Source: Acidobacteriota bacterium
GTDB lineage: Bacteria; Acidobacteriota; Blastocatellia; Pyrinomonadales; Pyrinomonadaceae
DNA: 64,000 nt
NCBI GenBank assembly: GCA_019239425.1
Contig: JAFAZX010000027.1
Coordinates: forward strand, 62,001-126,000
Direction: 5' to 3'
The position numbers and the translations under genes were made by a program. The notes beneath the pieces were generated by a model. The model was given only the letters and a program-made list of their open reading frames with translations, did no database searches and had not been told where the DNA came from. Of this stretch, positions 54,465 through 63,700 are shown one piece after another. Each line of letters opens with the position of its first letter. Position 1 is the stretch's first letter.

Positions 54465-57443
54465 GTGATGTTAGAGCCTTCGGAAATCTTTCGCGCCGAA
54501 GAAGCACAGACGTTGTCGCACGAGGAGGTCTTTCTCGCGCGCTACGGCCCTCTGCGCGCGTGGGCTTTGCGGCTGACGGGCGGGGACGCCGCGCGCGCCG
54601 AAGACCTCGTCCACGACGCCTTCGTCCAATTCACCTTCGCCCGCCCGGACCTCGCGCGCGTCCAGAACCTCGAAGGCTACCTCTACCAGATGCTGCGCAA
54701 CCTGAACATTTCGCAGATGCGGCGGGCCGCGCGGCGGCCGGGCGACGAGCCCGCGGTCTTCGAGTACGACTCGGCCGAGTTCGTGCTGCGCGCCGCCGAC
54801 CCGCGCGAACTCATCCGCGTGCAGGACGAACTGCGCCAGGTCTGCCACTACGCCTGCGTGCGCAAGGAGTCTTCCAAAGCCGGCAGCGTCCTCATCCTGC
54901 GCTTCATGCACGGCTACTACCCGGTCGAGATCGCGCGCTTCACCGGCTCGACGCGCGAGGCCGTCGAGGAGCGCCTGCGCGTCGCGCGCAGCGAGGCGCG
55001 GCAGTATCTGAAAGACCCGGAGGGCCTGCGCTTCATCAACAAGGAGCGCGGCGTCCGCCCCGCGCCGACCGGCTACGCGCAGACGCCGGAGGAACTACTG
55101 CGCGACCTTCGTCAACGCGTTTTCGATTCAGGCCGCGGCGAGTGCGTCGACGCCGAACGCCTCGCGAAGCTTTACGGGGCGAAGGGCGGGCCGGACTGCG
55201 CGACGTTAGCCCACCTCGTGAGCTGCCCGCGCTGCATCGACGAGGTCAACGACCTGCACCAACTGCCTCGGATATCGGAGCGCTTCCCCGTCGACTCGCT
55301 CGGCGCGGAGCCGCGCCGCAAGGGCGGCGGCGGAGACGATGACGGCGGCGCGGGCGGCGGGGGCGCGACTGCGGAAGAGGCCGTGCGCTGTAGGAAGCGT
55401 GCGCGCGAAGTGTTCGAGCACAGGCCGCGCGAGCTGTGCGTGTCGGTCAACGGGAGGACGTTGGGCGCGCAGAAGGTCGGCTCAATCGTCAACGAGCAGA
55501 AGCTGAACGTCGGCGCGGGCGAGGAGGTCAGCTTCGTCGAGGTCTTCAGCGAGCAGAAGGTGCGTCTGCTCTACCTGGACACTTCCGTCTGGCCCGCCGA
55601 GCCGGACGGCGGCCGGGTCGTGAGCGTGGGCCTGAGCGACCGGCGCACGCTCGAAGCGAGGCTCTCGTACATCGATTCCGCGCCGACCGTGCAGGTCGTC
55701 TACCGCGACCCGCTGATGGCGTTCGAGCCGGCTGCCGAGGTCGAAGGTGAGAGTCGCCGGGAAGGCGTTCGCGTACTGTCGAAGGTCGCGGGGGCGTGGC
55801 AGGGGCTTTTGAAGTTCCTGGGAAGACTCTTCAACCCGCTCGCGCTTCTACGCCCCGGCCCGCTGGCCGCGGGGCTCGCGGTGCTGGTCGTCGCGGCGCT
55901 GCTCTTCACGAAGCTGTACGTGCCGCCGGTCTCCGCGGCGGAGCTTCTGCGGCGCGCGGCCGCGGCGGAAGAGTCGAACGCTCTGAGCACGACACAGGTG
56001 CAGCACCGCACGGTCTACGTCGAGGAGGCGAGGGCCGACGGCCGCGGCGCGGTCACACGCAGGCGGGTCGAGACGTGGCAGGGCGGCGCGAGTGGGATAC
56101 GTCTGCGCCGGCTCTACGACGAGCAGGGGCGTCTGGTCGCGGGCGAGTGGACGAAGTCCGACGGCACGAGCACCGTCTACCGGAAGGGCGCGGCGCCGTC
56201 CGACTCGGGCGTGGCAACACCGGAAGAGCTTCTCTCAAACGGCGAGGTCTGGCGCATAGACCCGACGGCCAAGAGCTTCGCGGCGCTGGCCGCGGGCGCG
56301 GAAGGTTTGAAGGTCGACGAGAAGCTCGGGGCGTACGTCGTCGGCCGCGAGTCGTCGGCCGAAGGCGAGGGACTGCAGGGCGCGACCGTTTGGCTCAACA
56401 AGTCCGACCTGCACGCCTTCCGCATGACGCTCGTCGTGCGCCGCGGCGGAGAGGCTTTCGAATACCGCCTCATCGAAGGCGGTCTCGAACGCAAGCGCGC
56501 AGAGGAGGTGCCGCCCGCCGTCTATCAACTCGAACCCGAGCTGCTCGGCTCAAGCAAGGTGAATCAAGGTGCGGCCGCGGGGTTGAAGTCTGAGCAAGGT
56601 GAGACGACCCGACACCCGACACCCGACACCCGACACCCCGCAGTCGCCTCGGCCGCGCTCGAAGTCGAGGTGGCGTATCTGCTCAACCGCATCAAAGCGA
56701 ATCTCGGCGAGCAAGTCAGCATGGGGCGCACCACAGGAGGAGCCCTGCGCGTCGAAGCGCTCGTCGAGTCCGAGGCGCGCAAGGAGGCAATCCTTAGCGC
56801 CCTCGGCCCAGTTCTCAACAACCCCGCGGTCGTCGTCGAGGTCTCGACGGTCGCGGAGGCTTTGGCGCGGCGCGAGCGCGCGGCCGCCAAGCCCGACAAC
56901 CTGACCGAGCGCGAGGTCGTCGTCGGGGCGGGCCGCATCCCCGCGGACGCGGAGCTGCGCGCGCACTTCGCGGCGCGGCTCGCGGACGGCGAGCGCGTGG
57001 ACGCGGCCATCAAGCAGTTCGCCGCGCAGGCGATGAATCATTCGCGCCAGGCGCTTTTGCACGCCTCGGCCTTGCAGCAGTTTGTGAGGCGCTTCACGCC
57101 CGAAGAGGTGCGCGCGCTCGACGCGGAGGCGCGCGCCAAGTGGGTCTCGATGGTGCGCGAGCACGCGGGCGCGTACCGGCGCGAGGTCGCGGCGCTGCGC
57201 GCGCAGCTCTCGACGGTCTTCGGCGGGCAAGGGTCGGGCGGCGGCGAAGGCGGCGGCCCGCCCAGGCAGGCGGCCGAGCGGTTGCTACAGTTGAGCTACG
57301 CGCAGGACGGCGCGGTGCGCTCGGCCTTCACCATCTCCGAGGGCGCGGGCTCGGCGGCCGCCATCAAGTCGCAGCAGTTCTGGCGACAGCTCGCAGAGTC
57401 AGAACGTCTCGCGACAGAGATCGAACAGGCGTACGAGCGTTAG
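54465..57443 (+). CDS. sigma factor fused to anti-sigma zinc motif, membrane span and extracytoplasmic domain
   Basis: The protein has 992 residues. Sigma-70 region 2 is at ~20-90 (FLARYGPLRAWALRLTGGDA, AEDLVHDAFVQF, YLYQMLRNLNISQMRR) and a region-4-like part at ~125-190 (GSVLILRFMHGYYPVEIARF). A zinc anti-sigma-type motif follows: Cys227-x22-His250-x3-Cys254-x2-Cys257 (HLVSCPRC). After a Gly-rich linker and a beta domain comes one membrane helix at ~467-487 (LAAGLAVLVVAALLFTKLYV). The last ~500 residues would be extracytoplasmic and are helical and charged. I infer a one-chain sigma/anti-sigma signalling protein. AAAGG lies upstream of GTG 54465; ATG 54468 is also possible. A receptor and a surface protein follow on the same strand. 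Confidence 0.82.
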   Translation: MMLEPSEIFRAEEAQTLSHEEVFLARYGPLRAWALRLTGGDAARAEDLVHDAFVQFTFARPDLARVQNLEGYLYQMLRNLNISQMRRAARRPGDEPAVFEYDSAEFVLRAADPRELIRVQDELRQVCHYACVRKESSKAGSVLILRFMHGYYPVEIARFTGSTREAVEERLRVARSEARQYLKDPEGLRFINKERGVRPAPTGYAQTPEELLRDLRQRVFDSGRGECVDAERLAKLYGAKGGPDCATLAHLVSCPRCIDEVNDLHQLPRISERFPVDSLGAEPRRKGGGGDDDGGAGGGGATAEEAVRCRKRAREVFEHRPRELCVSVNGRTLGAQKVGSIVNEQKLNVGAGEEVSFVEVFSEQKVRLLYLDTSVWPAEPDGGRVVSVGLSDRRTLEARLSYIDSAPTVQVVYRDPLMAFEPAAEVEGESRREGVRVLSKVAGAWQGLLKFLGRLFNPLALLRPGPLAAGLAVLVVAALLFTKLYVPPVSAAELLRRAAAAEESNALSTTQVQHRTVYVEEARADGRGAVTRRRVETWQGGASGIRLRRLYDEQGRLVAGEWTKSDGTSTVYRKGAAPSDSGVATPEELLSNGEVWRIDPTAKSFAALAAGAEGLKVDEKLGAYVVGRESSAEGEGLQGATVWLNKSDLHAFRMTLVVRRGGEAFEYRLIEGGLERKRAEEVPPAVYQLEPELLGSSKVNQGAAAGLKSEQGETTRHPTPDTRHPAVASAALEVEVAYLLNRIKANLGEQVSMGRTTGGALRVEALVESEARKEAILSALGPVLNNPAVVVEVSTVAEALARRERAAAKPDNLTEREVVVGAGRIPADAELRAHFAARLADGERVDAAIKQFAAQAMNHSRQALLHASALQQFVRRFTPEEVRALDAEARAKWVSMVREHAGAYRREVAALRAQLSTVFGGQGSGGGEGGGPPRQAAERLLQLSYAQDGAVRSAFTISEGAGSAAAIKSQQFWRQLAESERLATEIEQAYER
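56607..56637 (+). repeat. in-frame CGACACC-type tandem repeat inside the sigma-fusion gene
   Basis: Four copies of ACCCGAC units are read in frame as RHPTPDTRHP near residue 716. The units resemble the C-rich arm of the family Q repeats, suggesting that a repeat fragment has been absorbed into the coding sequence. Confidence 0.6.
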
Positions 57444-57518
57444 AGCGTGTGCAGTCAGACGCTCCCAGCTTGAAGGGGCCGCATTCAAGTGAAAGCCGTC
57501 GTAACGAGATAGAAGTTT

Positions 57519-60500
57519 ATGACGTGCAAGGCGGACAGGTGGGTCGTCCTCGCGGCGCGGGCTCTGGTGCTCGCGTCACTCGTGCTGTGTGCGCATGCGG
57601 CGCGGGCGCAGTCGCCGGCGGCGACTCTGGGCGGGACGGTTCTGGACGAGAACGGCGCGGTCGTGCCGTCGGTCGAGATCACCGTGCTCAACCTGAGCAC
57701 GGCCGTGCAGAGGCACGCTCTGACGGGCGGCGTGGGCGCGTTCGTCGTGCCCCTGCTGCCGCCGGGCCGCTACACCCTGACGGCGCAGCGCGAGGGGTTC
57801 GCGACGGTCGAGGTCAGGAACATCACGCTCAACGTCGGCGACCGGCAGGCGCTCCGCATCATCCTGCACATCGGCGAGATCGGCGAGTCGGTCACGGTCA
57901 TCGACGCCGTCAGCCCCGGCGTCGAGCGCTCCGCTTCGAGCGCGGTCAGCACAATCGTCAACCGCCAGTTCGTCGAGCGCCTCCCCTTGAACGGCCGCAG
58001 CTTCCAGACGCTCTTCGAACTCGCGCCCGGCGCCGTGCTCACGCGCACGAGCTTCAACGAGCAGGGGCAGTTCTCCGTCAACGGCCAGCGCGCCAACGCC
58101 AACTACTTCACGGTGGACGGCGTCTCCGCGAACGTCGGCGTCTCGGCGGGCACTTCGCCGGGCCAGGCGGCGGGCGGCGGCCTGCCCGCCCTGACGGTGC
58201 TCGGCGGCGCGAACAACCTCGTCTCGCTCGACGCGCTCGAAGAGTTCCGCCTGATGACCTCGTCCTACGCGCCCGAGTTCGGAAGGACGCCGGGCGCGCA
58301 GGTCGCCATCGCCACGCGCTCGGGGACGAACGCGCTGCACGGCTCGGCCTTCGAGTATTTCCGCGGCGGCGCGCTCGACGCGAACGACTGGTTCGCCAAC
58401 AGCCGCGGCCTCGCGCGGCCCGCCATCCGGCAGCACGACTTCGGCGGCAGCTTCGGCGGCCCCGTCCGCGCGAACCGCGCCTTCTTCTTCGCCTCTTACG
58501 AGGGCATGCGCCTGCGCCAGCCGCAGTACGCGCTGACGGACGTGCCCTCGCTCGGCTCGCGCGCGAAGGCGCCCGCGCAGGTGCGGCCGCTCCTCAACGC
58601 GTTCCCACGTCCGAACGGCGCCGACCTCGGCAACGGCTTCGCCGAGTTCGCCGCGAGCTACACAGACCCTTCGCGCTTCGACGCCGCGAGCCTCCGCCTC
58701 GACCTCGTCGTCAACGAGTGGCTCACGGCCTTCGCGCGCACGGCCTACGCGCCCTCGCGCACCTCGCAGCGCGGCGGCGTCGGCACGCCCGGCTCGACGG
58801 GGCAGAGCCTCAACACCGTCAACCGCACCGCGCTCGACACGCAGACCCTGACCGCGGGCACGACGGCCGCCTTCAGCCCGAAGGTCACGGGCGACCTGCG
58901 CTTCAACTGGAGCCGCGCGCGCGGCGAGACCGAATTAGTCCTCGACGACTTCGGCGGCGCCACACCGCCGGGCGTCTCGATGCTCTTCCCCCCCTTCGCG
59001 CGGCCCGAGACTTCGGGCTTCCAGGTCACTCTGCGCGGCGGCCTCAACGCGGGCTTCGGCACGGGCAAGAACGTCGACAACCTACAGCGCCAGCTCAACC
59101 TCGTCAGCAACGTCTCGGTCGCACACTCGGGCCACGAGCTGAAGCTCGGCTTCGACTACCGGCGACTCGCGCCCGTCTACGGCCCGCTCAACTACGCGCA
59201 GACGGTCATCTTCGGCGACTCGGCGACGAACGGCGTCGCGGCCGCCGCGGGCGCGGGCCGCGCCTTTCAGGTGAAGGTCACGGCCGACGCCGAGCCGCGC
59301 CAGCCCATCTTTCACAACCTCTCCGTCTACGCGCAGGACGCGGCGCGCGTCACGCCTTACCTGACGGTCGTCTACGGCCTGCGCTGGGAGCTGAACCCGC
59401 CGCCCAATGAACGCAACGGCAACCACCCGGCCGTCTTCCGCGGACTCGAAGGCGGCGGCGATTTCCTCCTCGGCAACACCAGCAGCAGCAACACGCCGCG
59501 CGTCATCACGCTCGCGCCGCGCGGCACGCCGCTCTGGCGCACGACGTGGGGCAACTTCGCGCCGCGAGCGGGCATGGCCTACCTGCTCTCGCCCGAGCGC
59601 GGGACGACCCTGCGCGCCGGACTCGGCATCTTCTACGACCTCGGCACGGGGCAGGCCGCGCAGGCGTTCGGCAGCGTCTTCCCGTACGCGCGCGAGCGCC
59701 TGCTCTCGAACGTCCCCTTCCCGCTCGACCCTTCGCAGGCCGAGCCGCCGACGCTCGGCCTCGACCCGCCCTACGGCACCGTCTACGCCTTCTCGCCTTC
59801 CCTGAAGCTGCCCTTGACGGTGCAGTGGAGCGCGGCGCTCGAACAGCCTCTCGGCTCGGGCCAGACGCTCTCGCTCTCCTACGTCGGCGCGGCGGGACGC
59901 CGCCTCCTGCGGCAGACGGCCGTGCTCAAGCCGAGCACAGACTTCTCGGTCGTGCGCCTCGTCTCGAACACGAGCTCCTCCGACTACCACGCGCTCCAGG
60001 CCGTCTACGCGCGCCGCCTCGCGAAAGGCTTGCAGGCTCACGTCGCATACACCTGGTCGCACTCGATAGACGACGACTCGGACGACTCGGCGAGCGGCCT
60101 GCTCCTCGTCGGCTCCTTCAACACGCGCACCGAGCGCGGCCCCTCGACCTTCGACGTGCGCCACGCCTTGAGCGCCGCGTTCAGCTACGACCTGCCAACG
60201 CCCAGGCACGGGAACGTTCTGCTGCGCGACTGGTCGCTCGACGCCGTCTTCCGCGCGCGCACGGCGACGCCCGTCAACGTCGTCCAGACGACCGGCGTCT
60301 TCACCGGCGACCTCGTCGAAGCGCTCCGGCCCGACCTCGTCGTCGGCGTTCCCCTTTACCTCGAAGACCCGAAGGCTCCGGGCGGGCGTCGGCTCAACCC
60401 CGCGGCCTTCAACACGGCCGTCGGGCGGCAGGGCTCGCTCGGCCGCAACGCGCTACGCGGCTTCGGCCTGTCGCAGTTAGACCTCGCCGTGCGCCGACAG

Positions 60501-60731
60501 TTCGCCCTCGGCGAGTCGGCGCGGGTGCAAGTCCGCGCCGAAGTTTTCAACGTCTTCAACCACCCGAACTTCGGCGACCCCGTGAACGACCTGAACAGCC
60601 GCCTCTTCGGCCGGAGCGTGCAGACGCTCGCGCGCAGCCTCGGCACGGGCGGCGTCAACGGCGGCCTCAGTCCGCTCTACCAGGTCGGCGGCCCGCGCTC
60701 CGTCCAGTTGGCGCTGCGCTTCAGCTTCTGA
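57519..60731 (+). CDS. TonB-dependent receptor, Oar-like
   Basis: This 1070-residue outer-membrane protein has a signal peptide to ~31 (ALVLASLVLCAHAARA). A carboxypeptidase regulatory-like domain follows at ~33-115 (GGTVLDENGAVVPSVEITVLN, PGRYTLTAQREGFATVE). The plug-like region is at ~130-240 (ERLPLNGRSFQTLFELAPG, VNGQRANANYFTVDGVSAN), and the long beta-barrel continues to a final aromatic residue (SVQLALRFSF). This is the Oar/SusC-like receptor typical of Acidobacteria, importing or exporting large substrates through TonB energy. The ligand is unknown. It is 75 bases downstream of the sigma-fusion gene, a context in which sigma factors often control receptor expression. Confidence 0.92.
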   Translation: MTCKADRWVVLAARALVLASLVLCAHAARAQSPAATLGGTVLDENGAVVPSVEITVLNLSTAVQRHALTGGVGAFVVPLLPPGRYTLTAQREGFATVEVRNITLNVGDRQALRIILHIGEIGESVTVIDAVSPGVERSASSAVSTIVNRQFVERLPLNGRSFQTLFELAPGAVLTRTSFNEQGQFSVNGQRANANYFTVDGVSANVGVSAGTSPGQAAGGGLPALTVLGGANNLVSLDALEEFRLMTSSYAPEFGRTPGAQVAIATRSGTNALHGSAFEYFRGGALDANDWFANSRGLARPAIRQHDFGGSFGGPVRANRAFFFASYEGMRLRQPQYALTDVPSLGSRAKAPAQVRPLLNAFPRPNGADLGNGFAEFAASYTDPSRFDAASLRLDLVVNEWLTAFARTAYAPSRTSQRGGVGTPGSTGQSLNTVNRTALDTQTLTAGTTAAFSPKVTGDLRFNWSRARGETELVLDDFGGATPPGVSMLFPPFARPETSGFQVTLRGGLNAGFGTGKNVDNLQRQLNLVSNVSVAHSGHELKLGFDYRRLAPVYGPLNYAQTVIFGDSATNGVAAAAGAGRAFQVKVTADAEPRQPIFHNLSVYAQDAARVTPYLTVVYGLRWELNPPPNERNGNHPAVFRGLEGGGDFLLGNTSSSNTPRVITLAPRGTPLWRTTWGNFAPRAGMAYLLSPERGTTLRAGLGIFYDLGTGQAAQAFGSVFPYARERLLSNVPFPLDPSQAEPPTLGLDPPYGTVYAFSPSLKLPLTVQWSAALEQPLGSGQTLSLSYVGAAGRRLLRQTAVLKPSTDFSVVRLVSNTSSSDYHALQAVYARRLAKGLQAHVAYTWSHSIDDDSDDSASGLLLVGSFNTRTERGPSTFDVRHALSAAFSYDLPTPRHGNVLLRDWSLDAVFRARTATPVNVVQTTGVFTGDLVEALRPDLVVGVPLYLEDPKAPGGRRLNPAAFNTAVGRQGSLGRNALRGFGLSQLDLAVRRQFALGESARVQVRAEVFNVFNHPNFGDPVNDLNSRLFGRSVQTLARSLGTGGVNGGLSPLYQVGGPRSVQLALRFSF

Positions 60732-60755
60732 ACGAACCTTCGAAAGAGTCAGGCG

Positions 60756-63700
60756 ATGAAGATAACTCACAACCCTAACGTCAAGACGCTCGCGGCCGCG
60801 CTCCTGTCGCTGGCGATTCTGCTCGGCGTGATGCCGCACGCGCGCGCCGTCGGAACCTCACGTCCGAGGCCGGAGTCTAAGCAGACGTACGGCGCGGCAC
60901 AGGAGATTAAGAAGTCACTCGCGCAGTTACCTTCCTTCTTCGAGGAGAACGCGGGGCAGGTCGCGGGCCGCGTGAAGTTCCTCGCGCGCGGGGCGGGCCA
61001 CACGCTCGCGCTCGGGACGGAAGGAGTCACGCTCGCCCTGAGAAGGGGCGGCGCGAAGGAGGGCACGTCGCCGAGGGCCGGGGCGCCTGGGGAGATCGCC
61101 CGCGGCCCGCGCGCGTCGTCGCCCTCCTTTCAACTTGTCGGCATGAGCTTCGTCGGCGCGAACCGGCGCGCGGAGGTCTCCGGCGAAGGCGTCCTCGAAG
61201 GCAAGGTCAACTACTTCGTCGGGCGCGACCCTTCGAAGTGGCGCACGGGCGTCCGCACCTTCAGCGGCGTCCGCTACCGCGAACTCTACCCCGGCGTCGA
61301 TCTGGTCTTTCACGGCGGCGGTAACGGGAGTCAGCTTGAGTACGACTTCGTGCTCGCGCCCGGCGCGGAGAGCGACCAGGTACGCCTGAGCTTCGAGGGC
61401 GCGGAGGCCCTCAGCGTCGGCCGCAGCGGCGAGCTGCTGATTGAGACGAAGGCGGGGACGATTTCGCAGAGCGCGCCCGTCATCTATCAGCAGGTCGACG
61501 GCGTCCGGCGTGAGGTCTCGGGCGGCTACGTGCTCCGCAACCGGCGCGAGGTCGGCTTCCGCCTGGGCGAGTACGAACGCGGCCTCCCGCTCGTCATCGA
61601 CCCCGTCCTCTCCTACTCGACCTACTTCTTCAACGCCTCGGAGATGGCCGTCGATTCGGCCGGCGCCGTCTACGTCGTCGGCTCGGCCGACGTCAGCGCG
61701 CCCCTGCCCGCCACGCCCGGCTCCTTCCAGCCGACGCTCCGCGGCGGGACCGACGCCTTCGTCGCCAAGCTCGATTCTTCGGGCACTTCCCTCTCCTACC
61801 TCACCTACCTCGGCGGCACGGGCATCCCCCCCGGCATCCTCTTCGACGCCCTGCCCGACTACGGCTACGGAATCGCGGTGGACGCGGCCGGCAGCGCATA
61901 CATCACGGGCGTCACGCAGACGAACGACTTCCCGGTCACGAGCGGCGCCGCCCGCCCCGCGAGCGGCGGGGCTCAGGACGCCTTCGTCACCAAGCTCAAC
62001 CCTTCGGGCTCCGCGCTCGTCTACTCGACCTACCTCGGCGGCAGCGACGTGGACTCGGGCCGCAGCATCGCGCTCGATGCGGCCGGCTCGGCCTACGTCG
62101 CGGGCGGGACGAACTCTGCGGACTTCCCCGTCAAGAACGCCTTGCAGCCGCAGAAGAAGGGCAAGACCGAGGACTTCTTCCTGACCAAGCTCGCGCCCGA
62201 CGGCAAATCTTTCGAATACTCGACCTTCCTCGGCGGCACGGAGTACGAGCCCGGCTACGACGCGCACGTCGCGGTGGACGCCGCGGGCGCCGCGTACCTC
62301 GCGGGCTACACGTACTCGGCCGACTACCCGACGACGCCCGGCGCGTTCCAGACGGCGCCGAAGCTGCAGGCCGGCTTCTTCATCTCGGACGTGGTCGTGT
62401 CGAAGGTCGCGCCCGGCGGCGGCTCGCTCGTCTACTCGACCTACCTCGGCGGCGCGAGCGGCGAGTACGCCTTCGGCATCGCGGTGGACGCCTCGGGCCA
62501 GGCGCACGTCGCGGGTGCGACCAACTCGGACGACTTCCCCACGCAGAACGCGCTCCAGCCGGCCGCGCGCGACCCCTTTGGCAACGGCTTCCTCACGAAG
62601 CTGAACGCCGCGGGCACGGGGCTCGTCTACTCGACCTACCTCGGCGGGACGCCGCACGCCGCCTGCGGAGGGAGGATCATCTTCGACCCCGTCGTCTGCG
62701 GCGGCGAGGACGCGTCGGCCGTCGCCGTCGACGCGGCCGGCAACGCCTACGTCACGGGCCACACCACGTCGCTCGACTTCCCCGCGCCGTCCGACCCGCT
62801 CCAGGCCGGACTGAACGGCCCTTCGGACGCGTACGTCATCAAGCTCAACCCCGCGGGGCAGGCGCTCTTCTCGACGACCATCGGCGGGAGCTCCTACGAG
62901 TACGGCGCGGACATAGAGGCCGGCCCCGGCGGCGCCGTCTACCTGTTCGGCTACACCTCCTCTGACGACTTCCCCACCGTCAACGCGTTCCGCGAAAGCC
63001 AGTCGCCCGGCTTCTACGACCCCGTCTACGGCGGCTTCCTCGCCAAGCTCTCCGACGTTCCGCCGCCGGGCCAGACGGGCCGCGTCCACTTCGATTCCCA
63101 GACCTATTCGGTGAGCGAGTCGGGGCGCACGGCGCAGGTGGGCGTGGTGCGCTCGGGCGACCTCTCGCAAGAAGTCTCGGTCGACTACTCGACGAGCGCC
63201 GAGGGCAAGGCTTCGGAGCGTTCCGACTTCACGACCGCGCGCGGCACGCTGCGCTTCGCGCCGGGCGAGACGCTGAAGAGCTTCAACGTCTCCGTCACCG
63301 ACGACCGCACGGTCGAGGGCGACGAGTGGCTCACGCTCTCGCTCCACAACCTGCGCGGCCCGGCCGTGCTCGACGCGCCCGCCTCGGCCCGCCTCAACAT
63401 CCTCGACGACGACGAGCACCCGGGCACGACGAACCCCGTCGACGCTTCGCAGTTCTTCGTCCGCCAGCACTACCTCGACTTCCTCGGCCGCGAGCCGGAC
63501 GCAGACGGCCTTGCGTTCTGGACGAACGAGATCGAGAAGTGCGGGGCGGACGCGCAGTGCCGCGAGGTGAAGCGCGTCAACGTCTCGGCCGCGTTCTTCC
63601 TGTCGATTGAGTTTCAGGAAATAGGCTTCCTCGTCGAGCGCTTCCACACGCTCGCCTTCGCGGAGCACGTCCCCTACCGCAGCTTCGTCAAGGAGGCGCG

